Position numbers and translations under genes: made by a program. 64,000 bases of DNA from Podospora pseudocomata (taxonomy: Eukaryota > Ascomycota > Sordariomycetes > Sordariales > Podosporaceae): the NCBI RefSeq assembly GCF_035222375.1, contig NC_085889.1, forward strand, positions 558,001 through 622,000. Reading direction: 5' to 3'. Position 1 is the first letter of the stretch. Each line of letters begins with the position of its first letter. Below are positions 34,689 through 46,588 of this stretch, in pieces. The notes beneath the pieces were generated by a model. It did no database searches. It was not told the origin of the DNA and saw only the letters and a program-made list of their open reading frames with translations.

Positions 34689-34694
34689 CACGTG
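34689..34694. promoter_or_regulatory. CACGTGAC motif upstream of the HAL2-like gene
   Basis: CACGTG followed by AC (TCACGTG on the other strand) lies 332 bp upstream of the nucleotidase ATG. TCACGTG is the Cbf1/Met4-type element of sulphur-assimilation promoters in yeast. The motif is seen; function is inferred. Confidence 0.4.
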
Positions 34695-34817
34695 ACGCAG
34701 CGAGATCTCTTGCCCCACCAGCCCGCTCGCTGGAAAATGGGAGATTGATCTTTTTTCTCCCTGTCCCTGTCCTGCGCCTCGTGCTTCGCCACTGGCTGTC
34801 CCGGCGACACGGCCCCA

Positions 34818-34824
34818 TCACGTG
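34818..34824. promoter_or_regulatory. TCACGTG motif upstream of the HAL2-like gene
   Basis: A second copy of the Cbf1-type heptamer, 202 bp before the ATG at 35026. An AATAAATAC TATA-like sequence lies at about 34930. Confidence 0.42.
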
Positions 34825-35025
34825 TGGCCAGCCAATGAGCTCCCATGACAGGCCTCGCGGCCGCCAACCAGGATGCCCTCATCATCATTCGACGCCAGGC
34901 GACCTCACATGAGATTTGGAGAGCAAAAGAATAAATACGATACACATCCATCGTTTGCCGTCATTCAACCACTCTCATCTTCCACACTCTGAACTTTATC
35001 AAAATCAACAACACCGTAACACAAG

Positions 35026-36342
35026 ATGCACATATCACCACCCCCACCACCACCCCTCCTCCTCCCCTTGGAGGACACCACCCTCATAAACCACCACCAC
35101 CAAAACAACAGCACCCACAACCTCACCCACGAACTCCTCATCGCCTCCCTCGCCATCCAGCGCGCCTCCCTCCTAACCAAACGCGTCCTCCAAACTCTCA
35201 CCTCCAACAACAACAACCCACCCTCACCAACAACCTTGCCCTCTACCCCCGTAACCGGCCACCCCTTCTTCCCCTCCACCTCCACCTGCCTCAACCCATC
35301 CTACGACCCCTCCTCCCGCCGCCTCTCCATCGCCAAACCCGACGCCTCCCCGGTAACGATAGCCGACTTTGCCTCCCAAGCGCTCCTCATCTCCACCATC
35401 CACCACCATTTTCCGTCCGACACCTTCATCGGGGAAGAAGACTCCTCCTCCCTCCGCCACAACCCCGACCTCTGCTCCCAGGTCTTTGATCTCGTCTCCA
35501 CCACTTACCTCTCGGACCCTGCCGCGGAGGCGTTGCTGGGCCCGCGACCGGGGAGCATACCCGAGATGTTGGGGTTGATTGATCTGGGCTGTGGGAGGGG
35601 GACAAGGGGGAAGAGGTGCTGGAGTATGGATCCCATTGACGGGACGAGCGCGTTTTTGAAAGGGGAGCAGTACGCTGTTAGCTTGGCGTTGTTGGATGGG
35701 GAGGGGAGGGAACTGATGGGGTTGCTGGGGTGTCCTAATCTGGGGATTGGGGTGGTGGTCGGTGGGGGGAGGATTGAGGAGGGCGAGGTGGACAGGGAGG
35801 GGTGGGGGGTTATGTTGAGTGCTGTGCGGGGGGAGGGGTGCGCACTTGTGAGATCGATGGGGCAGGCGGGGTTGAACAAGGTTGTCAAGAGGATCAACAG
35901 GCGAAAGGGGAAACAGCGGGAGATCAGGACGGAGGAGTTGCATTTTGTGGATTCGAGGGTGAGCTGTGCTACGGATAGTGGGATGGTGGAACAGCTTGCG
36001 AGGAGGGTCGGGGCGGGGAGGACGGGGGAGAGGACCGAGATTTACTCTTCGCACATGAGGTATGCGGCTATGGTTTTGGGAGGGCGGGAGTTTGTCCAGG
36101 TGAGGTTTCCGAAACGACCGAAAGGGGAGGCGGCGCCGTGGTGCGTCTGGGATCATGCGGGTTCGCAGCTTATCTACACGGAGTCGGGGGCCGGGAAGGT
36201 GACAGACCTGGAAGGGAGACCGATAGATTTCGGGACGGGGAGGAAGTTGACGAATAACTGGGGGCTGATCACGGCCGATGAGAGCGTGCATGGCAAGATG
36301 CTCGAGCTGGCGGGGGAGGTGCTGAAGGAGGCAGGGAGGTAG
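35026..36342 (+). CDS. 3'(2'),5'-bisphosphate nucleotidase (HAL2/MET22-like)
   Basis: Intronless, 438 aa. The inositol-monophosphatase fold motifs are all present: PVTIADFASQ, the metal-binding GEED in FIGEEDSS, DPIDGTSAF (Asp, Asp ligands), and VWDHAGSQLIYTESG (Asp ligand) followed by VTDLEGRPIDF. The family hydrolyses 3'-phosphoadenosine 5'-phosphate to AMP, protecting sulphate assimilation and RNA-processing enzymes, and is inhibited by Li+ and Na+. The protein is longer than yeast Met22 (about 357 aa), mainly through a low-complexity Pro/His/Asn N-terminus (1-40) and a loop around LGPRPGSIPEM. GC content at third positions changes sharply midway (C-rich, then G-rich), but the frame stays open. 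Confidence 0.93.
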   Translation: MHISPPPPPPLLLPLEDTTLINHHHQNNSTHNLTHELLIASLAIQRASLLTKRVLQTLTSNNNNPPSPTTLPSTPVTGHPFFPSTSTCLNPSYDPSSRRLSIAKPDASPVTIADFASQALLISTIHHHFPSDTFIGEEDSSSLRHNPDLCSQVFDLVSTTYLSDPAAEALLGPRPGSIPEMLGLIDLGCGRGTRGKRCWSMDPIDGTSAFLKGEQYAVSLALLDGEGRELMGLLGCPNLGIGVVVGGGRIEEGEVDREGWGVMLSAVRGEGCALVRSMGQAGLNKVVKRINRRKGKQREIRTEELHFVDSRVSCATDSGMVEQLARRVGAGRTGERTEIYSSHMRYAAMVLGGREFVQVRFPKRPKGEAAPWCVWDHAGSQLIYTESGAGKVTDLEGRPIDFGTGRKLTNNWGLITADESVHGKMLELAGEVLKEAGR

Positions 36343-36461
36343 ATGGATCTAGGGTTGCATTTTCTTCTCGACATCACATGCGCAGGCGTTTCGGTTCCAG
36401 ATGATACCCCTCATGATAGACAGATATATACACATTACGATCAATCGTCAGATTGGCATCA

Positions 36462-39400
36462 TCACACTGACTTCCACCTCCACATGTTTGCAATCGTGCT
36501 CGCCCGACTCGGCCGTCTTCCTCCCTGTGGTTCCGCGCCGGCGTTCCGATGCAACGGCAACGCCCCGCTAGCCAGAGCAACACCATTCTCCTGATCTCTG
36601 ATCTCCAGTTCTCTTCGTTTCTCAATCATAAACTCTCGCAGAGCACGCGGTGAGGCGTTCGACAACTGTGTTGCAGTTTGGACAGACTGTTTGCCCCCGA
36701 CCTTGTTCGCAGCATCAAAGATGGCCCGGAATGCAGAAAAAAATGCTGTCCGAGCCCAGGTGTTGAATGCGAGAGCCAGTGAGGCGCAGATGACGATGCT
36801 TGACAGGACAACTGTGGCAGTACAACGTCAGCCGCTCGGCCCCTACCTATTCAAAAGTCCGTATTTTGCTCCAAAAACTTACACATGTATACAAGTTGGG
36901 TACTCAGCCTCATGTAGCCCTCGTTTAACTCTTGCGCGTTCATGCCAAAGAAGGTGGCGAAGAAGGAAAGAGGAAGCTGATGATGTGCGCAGCTGGTCAG
37001 CACCCGTGTCACAAGGCTATAATATAGGGGGGGGGGCAGTGAGGAGGACAGGTCAGCTTACGAAGAAAATGGTCACCACGGTGAAGACGACAATCGATCT
37101 GCCTTGCACAACGCTCTCGTCTGCCCTGCGGATGGCGGCCTTGGCCTCGATAATTCCCGACTGCTGTTGCTTCATGTCGAGGAGTTCTCGCAGCTACAGG
37201 AATTGCTGTCAGCATACCCAGATCCGCAATAACGACGTGGTAGGAGGCAGTCACCTGGCTCCGAGTATTGGCCTGTCTCTTCTCCAAATTCCAAAGCTCA
37301 TCCCGGCGTAGTTTCATGTCCTCAATCAGAGCCGCTGCCCGTGCGAGGGCAGGCTTGAGATCAGAAGGGCCCTGAGATTCCGAGCTCATGGCCCTGAGCG
37401 CCTTCTCAAAGTCGCCCATCACGGTTATCTGCTGGGTGAATATCTCTTGCATGATCTGAAGTTGGTCTATGAGGTTCTGCGCCTCCATCAGCACCGACCA
37501 TTCGAACTTGATGTTGAGAGACTTTCTCAGCAGTTCCTCTGCCGTCTGGAGTGGGTCTTGGGTGTTCATTCTCTTGACATCTCTTCCAAAACGTTCGTAA
37601 GCGTCGGTCTTCTTCTCTGACTGGACGCCTTCCATGTCAGTGGCTCGCTTGCGGACGCACTGCCAGGTTGGTGAACTTACAATGCTTGAAATGGCAGAGC
37701 TAAACATGTCTACCACTTCGGGTCGGAGGTCCGGCTTGGTGCGGTCGAAGAACACTTTGGAACATTCGTCGATAATGATCAACGCCAAGTCGTACACCGA
37801 GGTGATTTGGGCATGGTCGATGGCCCCCAGGTGATCTCGAATGGCGCGATGCACAGCAGACGGGTCTGGCTTATTGCGGCCCCACCGGCGGGGAAAGGCA
37901 GATAGAATGGTGTCTGTAACTTTTCCTTAGCAAAAGTCTGGAGCCAAGTCGTAAACAAGCAGCTCACTCTCGTCCAAGATCCACAGCCATAACTGGTCAA
38001 CCATCACCACCCTTGGGATAGCCTCTGGGTCACTTCTCATCTGCGTGGCCCGGTAAACAACTTGTTGACGATCTCTCTGCGTTGTGTCGTCCGCCGTCCA
38101 GTAGTAGTATTGCTCAAGCGTCCTTCGTGGGTGAAGGGGCGATGGAGAGTAAAGGTGGTTGGTGATCAGGCGCCAGTCTGCCGCTTCGTCTATGAGCTGA
38201 TACAGCTTCGACGCCTGCCACAGGTAGCTCCCGAGAGGCGATTGCGGCCTCCATGATGGGGACCCTTCGTCCCACTCCCCGAATTCCGACGTGGTGCTGT
38301 TCATTCGTTGAGCTCGGGCTCGAGCTCTGTCGACAACGCTGCCCCAAGTCCCTTTCCGCTTACTCAGACGCTCGTAGGCAAACTCCTCTTCGTTCTCGAG
38401 TCGTGTCTTGCGCATCACATTGGTCATTCTGACAAGCCTCTTCTCGATTTCCCAGTGCAGGTAAGGCATCTGAACCTCTGGTCAGACCATGGGCAGTTGT
38501 CAGTGTCATCTGGAGGAGGCTCACTCACAAAAAGCACAACATCTTGCGGCTGCGAGGAAGAATGATGATACGCGTGTGTTGCAGACGCGACCGGAGGCTT
38601 GGCTCCCTGCTTCGGCGGAGGGGACGGAATAAGAGCGCAACGGGGGCGTATCTGGCGTGAGTGAGGAGGCATGTGACTATCACCACCGCCTCGTTCTTGG
38701 CCGTGCCACAGCTCGCGCTTCAGAAGCTTCTCAGTATTCGACTCGGACTTCTTGGCCCCCGGCTGGAACAGCTTCCTCTGGTGCAGTCCTCGGTGAGCGT
38801 CAAACCGAGAGTCGTCTTCGCCATAGTATCGCGAGATGGCATCCTTGAGCTTGGTCAGCAAGCATACAGCGCCACGGACCGCATGGTCTGCTCCATACCT
38901 CAACCCACTTCATGTTATTAGCCTGAAGGTGAAAGTATCGTAGCTTTGTCCGGTCTTGGCTTCGTCTCAACGGTGTTTGCTTCTTGTCGTACAGAAGCTT
39001 CTGCACAGCAATCTTTTGGTGTGGAAACCTGCCATGGCAGAGGGGATGGTCCAAGTCCACGCCGCCTTTGCCCTTCTCAAACTGAATCAGCCAACCATTG
39101 TAGCCGTAATTCGACACGGTGTGGTCATCGTCGATGCTGTCTTCCTGGGAGTAAAGGCCCTCAATGTAGCTGTCGGGTGCCACTGATCGCTGAAGGCTGG
39201 TATACTGCTGAGTCGGCCATTGCTGCACTTGCTTGAGAATGAGACGGTCCCGGTTATGCTGCTGCCGGCGGGTCCCAGATGACCTGGCAATCTCAACCTC
39301 GATACGGGGGAGATCCTCCTTGCAACGACGAGAAGCTCTCTCTTTCCAAGTGGTGTGAGCCCGTTGGAGAGACTCGAGCAGCGTGATCCGGTCAGATTGG

Positions 39401-39597
39401 GAGAGCCGATGGCCCGAGAAATAGTCCCTCAAGAAGCCGATGCGACGTAGCTCCTTTCTGACAATTTCTTTCTCCGGGCCGGAAAAGCTTGCATAGAGAT
39501 CTTTTCTCTTGGAGAACCTAGCGGCGAGGAATGCTGCCCATGCGTCGATGATAGGCACGGGGTCAGCGTACTGGTCCTCGACGATGTACGGCTGCAT
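36462..39597 (-). CDS. CorA-like Mg2+-transporter-family protein with a large N-terminal domain
   Basis: Eight exons: 39597-38899, 38849-38529, 38469-37968, 37913-37681, 37620-37255, 37193-37062, 36976-36883 and 36811-36462; all phases agree, 898 aa. The last third is CorA-like. It has a long helical stalk (about 37500-37100), GRSIVVFTVVTIFF entering the first membrane helix, then LPLSFFATFFGMNAQEL with the GMN selectivity motif, and a second helix (VVLSSIVICASLALAF). The ~600-residue N-terminal part, rich in Trp and charge (AISRYYGEDDSRF, WLWILDE), is typical of the many expanded fungal CorA-like proteins of unclear function. Transport of Mg2+ is known for bacterial CorA, not shown for this group. 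The 60-nt intron at 37680-37621 contains no stop and is a multiple of three, so retention would add 20 residues. Confidence 0.88.
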
Positions 39598-40320
39598 CTG
39601 AGTTCACGGGCCTCAACGGCGCGAGGGTGGTTTAGGGTGTCCCCAGCATCTGCGACGGAATAGTTGAGAGATGGATAGAGAGGAGGTTGGTGCTGGAGTT
39701 GGCCGAGATTGTGGATGCGTTGTCGTGCAGAGTTGCAGATGCTGCGGCCCAATCCGAATGGCATGTTGCAGTGCTATGGCAAGACTTGGCGGGGCTCCCT
39801 CCAGCTGCACGTCGGGCGTCTTGTCACGTCCTATTCGCGGATACGGCGTGGCATATTGGGGGCTTTGCAGCAACCATTGATCCACCTTTCCTTCTTCCGG
39901 AAGGGGGGGGCCGCTCTGCAGCATCGTAATCTTGGTCAATTGTTGATCTCGGACACTACATCAAGATACACGATTTAGAATCCTCGACCTGTTTCTGTTC
40001 CTGGAGACCTCTCGTCCCGGTGCCACATTGTGACATGACTGTGCTCGAGAAAGGCCCCGAGTCCAGCTGTTTCAAGTCCACACATGTTCTTGCACCTGCT
40101 TTTGCTCCGGTTCCCTTGTTCCAAAACATTCCACCCTTTGGTTCATTATTCGTGGCATCATTAGGCATTATCATGTTTCGTTTAATCGTCTCGTCATCCT
40201 CCAAGCCGTCGCTGACATCCTTGCTGATCAGACGAATCGCACCCGCGCTGGCGCTGTCGGACCGTCAGCACTGGTTCAAGGCAAAGAACAGAAGAGATAG
40301 CAGGAAGGAAAAGCTGCAGG
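39598..40320. other. Intergenic region
   Basis: Promoter side of the CorA-like gene. Short ORFs on both strands lack family motifs. No RNA gene is recognised. Confidence 0.4.
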
Positions 40321-40674
40321 TTACCCAGGCTTGACAGAAAGCGACGGAGATGAAGATGGACTGCTCGTACTGGGAACCGTGATGTGGGATTCGCCTGAAC
40401 AAGTTGAGCAATAGTCGGTGCTATTGTTCGGCGCCCACACTACTTCCACAGGCCGAGGTGCAGGTATTGGGTAGTAGGTACCTGAATACCACCACGCGTC
40501 CCAGTAGCAGCGCTTCACTGCCCAAAAGAACAAGAGAGCAAACACGGCGCTTCCCAGGACGGCCAGCAGGATCACCACTCCTGATGTCTCTTCGGGTGTC
40601 GGTGGTGATGTGGATGTGCCATCTCGCAGGGCGAGTTTGGCCGTGGTCGATGAGGCATAGTATCCTGGCGGCAT
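40321..40674 (-). CDS. Small single-pass membrane protein, function unknown
   Basis: 117 aa from the first ATG (MPPGYYASSTTAK). It has a Thr/Ser/Pro ectodomain-like start, one membrane helix (GVVILLAVLGSAVFALLFFWAV, about 47-67), a Trp/Tyr-rich juxtamembrane KRCYWDAWWYSGTYYPIP, and a Ser/Pro tail with two Cys. The frame is open further upstream to about 40725, so an upstream exon may supply the true start. The GGGTAACC at the stop could also be a donor. No known family. Confidence 0.5.
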   Translation of the reverse strand: MPPGYYASSTTAKLALRDGTSTSPPTPEETSGVVILLAVLGSAVFALLFFWAVKRCYWDAWWYSGTYYPIPAPRPVEVVWAPNNSTDYCSTCSGESHITVPSTSSPSSSPSLSVKPG

Positions 40675-40725
40675 ATTGTCGTAGTCATCCCCGAGGGCGT
40701 GTGCTCGAACAGGGCACTCTTCCAC

Positions 40726-41287
40726 CGGGCAAGGAGAGGGTTGTTATTATCGAGGGCATTTTATGAGGTTGGCCCGAGAGAGCCGCAGCCCGGCCCGGTT
40801 GTTTGGTGATTGCCTTGGGAGCACCAGAGTAGCCATTGTTGCGCCATGCTCATTTCTGCAGTGGATTGTTGACATTGGTTGCTAGTCGTGGTCAACCGCA
40901 TTTGAGGCTACACCTGGCGCCCTTCAGGTACACCTCACGGTTTGTCAACCTTGATGTTGAGATAAGCCTTGGAATAGAGGGGCACACCACCCACCCTAGA
41001 AGGCTGATGGCGCAACTGGTGTGTGCCCCATGGCCTAGAGAGCCAACTTGCACTATCTTCTTCCCTGCAAGATATGGCGCTTCAAAGTTAGCAGCAGATA
41101 GTTAGTGGGTTCTCTTATTCATCTGTCAACAACCCCTCATTGGCTCGCTTGGCCGATCACATCGCCGCCAGCAGATGCCCCCCGCTCAGCGCAAACAACG
41201 GGCACTGGATGGATGAAGTGACGATTCCATCCCCTCTTCTCTTCTCTTCTCTTCTTCTCTCCATCCAACAGTCTTCCGTTGGTCAAA
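40726..41287. promoter_or_regulatory. Divergent promoter region, with CT-rich leader of the amidohydrolase gene
   Basis: No gene is seen. A pyrimidine-rich tract of repeated TCTTC units (41234-41262) just before the ATG at 41288 is typical of fungal promoters and 5' leaders. Confidence 0.45.
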
Positions 41288-44230
41288 ATGGACGTGGACG
41301 GAAAGCGTCGTCTGCCTCTTCAACAGCCCGTGCCTGGGCGTCCGCGCTGGCAAGGGCGCAGCAGGCCTCGGAGGACAGCTCGGAGAACAGCCGGCCTGTT
41401 GCTCTCAGCGTGTTTGTGCTTTATCGCGTACGCCCAGTGGAGGCAGCTCCCACACTCACCATCTTCTGTGCCGCCGGCCGGTTCGGACATCACAGTACAC
41501 GGCCTCTCGGTCAAGCGCCTGCAGGACGACCTTGCCACGTGTAGTGCCCTGCGCAAGAAACCTCAGGATCCCATCGGCCTCGGACGCAAGGAGAACAGCC
41601 GCTACATCGACGGCCATGCCCCCACGCTCGTCAAGAACGCCACCGTTTGGGTTGGCGAACCAAAAGAAGGCACCGACCCCGAGGCTGCTCGCAACGGAAA
41701 AGGCTACGGCTGGATTCGCTCTGATGTCTATCTGGAATACGGACTCATCAAGAAGGTCGAGGCCGCCATCGGCCTGTCCTCTGTCGCGTCTGACACCATC
41801 GTGTTCGACGCACGTGGCCGGCCCTTGACGGCCGGCATCATCGACATGCACAGTCACGCTGGTGTGGGATCGCTGCCTAGTCTCTGGGGCAACGAGGATA
41901 CCAACGAGATGTCGGCCAACATTAGTCCCTTCGTGCGTTCCATCGACGCCCTTCACCCAGGTGACCCTCAGATCCAGGTGATCAAGTCCGGCGGCGTAAC
42001 CACAAGTCTTGTGCTGCCAGGGTCCGGAAACAACATGGGCGGTGAGGCATACGTGATCAAGCACGCTGTTGGAAAGGCTGATGGGAGAAACGAGACAAGC
42101 GCCGCCGACCTGCTGGCTGACCCTGACCGGAACTGGAGGTACATGAAGATGGCGTGCGGTGAGAATGCCAAACGAGTCTACGGAAGACCAGGAGAGGCGG
42201 GGCCAATGAGCCGGATGGGCGAGAGCTGGGACTTTCGCCACGCCTTTGAACAGGCAACCAAACTGGTGCGGGAGCAAGATGACTGGTGTGACACCGCTGC
42301 GGCCCACGGCGTGCACAACCACAGGAGCTACCTTCCACAGGAGCTAAGGTGGGAGTCGCTCGGTGCTCTGTTACGCGGCCAGGTGCACCTGAACACGCAC
42401 TGTTACACCATCAGCGATTTGGAGGCGTTCATCGACCACACGAACGAGTTCAAGTTCAAGCTCCGAGCATTCCACCATGCCCACCAGACATTTTTGGTCC
42501 CCGAGGTGAGTGCTTGTCTGTGACATGATGGGTGTGTCGCCTCAAGACTAACGGTTTGCCAGATCCTCAAACGTGCCTATGGTGGAGACCCTCCTGCCTC
42601 CGCTTTGTTTGCGGATAACATGTATTACAAGGCCGAGGCCAATGTTGCGAGCGAATTTGCTGGGAAAATACTGTGGGACAGCGGCCTGACGCCCATCTAT
42701 GTCAGCGACAACCCGGTGTTGAATGCCCAGCATGTTCTTTTCGAGGCTGCGAAAGCGTACAAATACGGTCTGCCATACCATGCGGCTCTTGCTTCCGTCA
42801 CCGCAGCGCCCGCAGAGCGCCTCGGGTTCGGGCAGCGGCTGGGGAAGATCAAGCCCGGATATGACGCCGACGTTGTGGTCTGGGACAGTGACCCGTTGAG
42901 CGTCGGTGCCGCGCCAGTCCAAGTTTGGATTGACGGAACAGCCCAGCTCGAGGACCCAGTGGAGTTGGACAAGCCGGCCGTGGAGCTTATTGTTCCCGAC
43001 CAAGATCTTGCCCATCTCCCAGGCGAGCCTGTTCAGGCGGACGAGGTGGTATTCACCGGGGTGACTCATGTCCTTCTCGACGAGACCAGTGTGGATCGCA
43101 AGATCGGTGCCAAGGGCATTGCTGTGGTCTTTTCCAAGGGCCAGTTGACCTGTCTTGGGGACTGTCAAGACGAACTGCAGGCCGCCACCAAGTCGAACAC
43201 CCCCGTCATCCAGCTCAAGGACGGATACCTGACCGAGTCCTTTACGGCCTTTGGCTCCAAGATCGGCCTCAACGCTATTGACGCAGAGGATGATACCGAT
43301 GACGGGCCAAATCCCAATACGTTTGTCCGAGCAGAGGACGGTCTTGTTCTCGACAACCAAAAGACAAACGCGTCCTACACGTATGGTGTCACCAAGGCAA
43401 TTTCAGCTCCCTCATTCAGGGGTGGTTTCAGTCACCATGGCACGAGCGTAGGGTTCTTGACCGGCGCAAAGACGGTGGTGGGACAGGACGCTGTTTTCGC
43501 AAGTGATGTGTCAGCCCACTACACTTTCGATACTTCAGTCAAACAGGATGGCACGCCGTCTATTTCGGCCGCTGTTGGAAGCCTTCGTCGGAAGCTTTTG
43601 GAGGCCCACGCTTCGTCGAGCTCTGATGAGACGACAAAGGATGCGCACTCGGAGTCGGCATTCCTCCAAAAGGTGGTCAATGGCTCTCTGCCTCTTGTCA
43701 TCACAGTCCACAGCGCTGATACCATCGGGGCTCTGATCAAGGTCAAAAAGGCGGTGGATGAGGTGACGAAGGCGTCTATTCGACTGGTCATCTTGGGTGG
43801 TGCTGAATCTTGGCTCGTCGCCGAGGAGCTGGCGGCTGCCAAGGTCGGTGTGGTATTAGCCCCCTTGCAGTCGTATGCTGTCAGCTGGGATCAGAGGCGG
43901 GCTTTGACCGGTGCTCCCCTCACCAACGGAACCGCCGTTGACAAGCTGTTGGAGGCTGGTGTGGTGACAGCCATCGGGTTGGAGGAGGACTGGCTGGTGA
44001 GGGACTTGGGCTTGCTGGCCGGGATTGTGTACCGGAACGGCGGCGGCAAGGTGGATGAGAAGGGAGCCCTTGACTTGGTAAGTGGTAACATTTACAAGCT
44101 TCTGGGACTGAAGCAGCCTGGATCTAAGTCGGGACATTTTGTAATCTCCGAAGGGAGTCCGTTGGATATTGGGTCGAGGGTGAAGGCCGTTGGGGGCGGG
44201 ACTGGCCAGGTCACGATGTTTGCCAAGTAA
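41288..44230 (+). CDS. Membrane-anchored amidohydrolase (imidazolonepropionase-like)
   Basis: Exons 41288-42505 and 42563-44230, phase 0, 961 aa. A basic N-terminus precedes a signal anchor (about 32-52, TAGLLLSACLCFIAYAQW), so this is a type II membrane or secreted protein. The amidohydrolase TIM barrel begins with IIDMHSHAG (HxH metal ligands) and GGVTTSLVLPGSGNNMGGEA. Further ligands are likely His in VHLNTHCY, His in FHHAHQ and Asp in VSDNP. The C-terminal composite fold contains IKPGYDADVVVWD. Members hydrolyse C-N bonds in cyclic or peptide-like substrates; the substrate here is unknown. The second ~400 residues form an additional degenerate half typical of the long fungal members. The start at 41288 is the first ATG in frame. 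Confidence 0.88.
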
Positions 44231-44595
44231 ACAGTGGCGTTCGGTTTCATTCTTGTCGGTGATAATACGAGACATTCACGTAATGTGTAGGTAGCCACCT
44301 GTAGCCGCTTGCTAGGCATCAGTGTCAATGTTCTGATATCTGTGAATAGTCAGTCAACGTTTGCCGACGCTTGGTTGCCTGAACTCAGGGGGTTGGCCAG
44401 CAACAAGTGAACAAGTGACGTTGCGGGGCAACTCGCTGCGGACCCAAATAGCTGTGCTTTTAGGGGTTTGGTCCCAGTGCTCACTCAGCATATCAACTGC
44501 TCACGACTTCCAAGGACAACCGTCAGAATCCTTTTCACTTCTCTCCAACTCTTCATCTTTGCATCCTCACTGAGCCTGAATTGATATCAGTCATC

Positions 44596-46588
44596 ATGGA
44601 GCAATTTCTCATCGACGACGCAGACCGCTACGAGGAGCTGGTTCAGGCCTTCAACCCCAAGCCCGCGGCTCCGGTCAGAGCGGGTTCAACAAATCCCGAC
44701 TTTCTCGTCAGTACTCGCATTAGACCACTGCTACCAGATGAGATCTCTCAGGACTTTCCCGAGAGTATCTGTTCACGGCCTGGTGGTGCGAATATCATCA
44801 ACTTGCACGAGCTCAAGAAGTCAGTGAGGGGGTTGCCTTGTCTGAATGTAAGTCATTGTCAATCAGTACTTGGAAATAGTGCGAGCTTTTTAACAAGAGC
44901 AGTCCTTCAGCTACCCGGTCGACCGCGTCTTCGGCCCCGACAGCACCACCAAGCAAATCTACGATGCCATTATCCAGCCCCTCGTCCCCTGGGCCTGGGG
45001 CGGAGGTGTGAGCACCATGTTCGCCTACGGGCAGACAGGATCAGGCAAAACCTTCACCGTCAGCGGGTTGGAGGAGCACGGCACGTTGCAGAAACGTTTG
45101 ATGGATGGTACCCTAGAGGGAGAAAGGAAGCTGTGCATGTCCATTATTGAACTAGCCGGACAGACAGCCTTTGGCAGGCAATCACCCCTCCCCTTTGACC
45201 CCCCAACTAACGCCAGGCGAGTAGACCTCCTCAATTCCCGCAAGCAAATCTCCATCCTCGAAGACTCCCTAGGCAACACCCCAGCTCGCCGGCGCCCAAG
45301 AACACCCCCTCACGTCCAAGGCCGAGCTTCTTTCCCTAATCCCCACCGCGTCTTCCCTCCGAAAGACGGCCCCAACCCTCAAAAACGACTCGTCCTCCCG
45401 CTCGCACGCCATCTGCCGCATTCGCATCGAGAACCGCTCTATTTATTCCGGCAGCAGAAGATGGGCTCCTCTACGTCATCGACCTTGCCGGGTCGGAAAC
45501 CGCCCGCGACAAGTCCACCCACGGCGCGGCGAGGATGAGGGAAGCGAGAGAGATCAACACCAGCCTCTCTGCTCTAGAAGACTGCATCAGGGGGAGGGCG
45601 ATGGTTGATCCTGATCCCGGGTCTGGGAAGAAGGCGCATGTGCCGTTTAGGCAGAGCACACTGACGAAGACGTTGAAGCATGTGTTTGATCCGAGCCCGG
45701 TTGGGGGGGGGGGGAGAGATAGTTGTGGTGGCGTGTGTGAATCCTTGCTTGGCGGATACGCAGGCCAGCAGAAATACGTTGCGGTATGCGGAGTTGTTGA
45801 GGGTTACGGCTGGGCCGGCGGGGAAGAATGTACAAGATTATGATGAGAAGAGGCCGGTCACGTGGGGGAATGGGGAGGTGAGGGAGTGGGTGGGGAAGAA
45901 TGTGAGTTTTGATGGTTTCTGAGTGTAAATGATATGCAAAGGCTAACAAGGCCGCATGGGATGGTGGCAGTCGGGAACCCCTCCTGTTGATGGAAACGTT
46001 CTCGCCCCGACGGAATCGGGAGCGCAGCTTTTACGGTTGCCTGTTGCGGAGTTTGTGGAGAGGTGTCTCAAGACTCCGGGGGTGAAGATGGAGCAGGCCA
46101 CGGCGTTTCAGAGCAGAGTTTTGGCAGCTGCATGTTGATAACTTGCGCTCTCAGTCCTCTTCCCAGCACTCCATGGAGAAGCCTGAGGTCAAGTTGACGA
46201 GGATGGAAAGGCTTTACTCGAGCGCGGATATTGAAGGGCCGCCGCACGCGAGGGATGTCCCTTCAAGGAGAGGATTAAGCCGGGCATGGTTGTCTCTTAC
46301 CGTTCAGTTGGAAAAACTGGGGCGGCGCAGACGGGGACGGAGCAGATGGGGGTTGTGCTGTCGAGGGCTGATGCGGTGGGGGAGAGGGTGAGGGATTTGA
46401 CTGGGGTGCAGGTTAATCATGGGGGGGAGAACTAGGGGGAGAGGTATCTCTGTGCGATGGTTGTGCCTGCTATCTTGCCGGGGGCGTATGATGTTGGGCT
46501 TTGGATGCAGGTGGTGGTTGGGAAGATGGAGGCTGAGGTGGTGCTGGAGTGGGATGTGGCCTCTCGATATTATTATTTGACTGTGTAG
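44596..46588 (+). pseudogene. Kinesin motor-domain pseudogene
   Basis: Starts at ATG 44596, with an intron near 44847-44903. The motor hallmarks are intact but lie in different frames: VSTRIRPL, the P-loop GQTGSGKTFT (45027-45056), SSSRSHAICRI (switch I, about 45390-45425), YVIDLAGSE (switch II, about 45470-45495), and REINTSLSALEDCI. Shifts are needed at the C4 run 45279-45282, near 45450, at a G12 run 45703-45714, near 46115 and near 46258; a TAG at 46433-46435 precedes a conserved-looking tail ending at 46588. The family is an internal- or N-motor kinesin close to the fungal kinesin-13-like group (microtubule ATPase). Two lesions sit in homopolymers and could be assembly errors; five together argue for real decay. 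Confidence 0.82.

Noticed and set aside
35224-36291. 355-codon minus-strand ORF
   Set aside because: Antisense to the HAL2-like gene, which has all catalytic motifs.
44596-46588. Explaining the kinesin breaks by extra introns
   Set aside because: The frame changes lie inside conserved motor blocks with no donor/acceptor pairs that preserve the surrounding residues.
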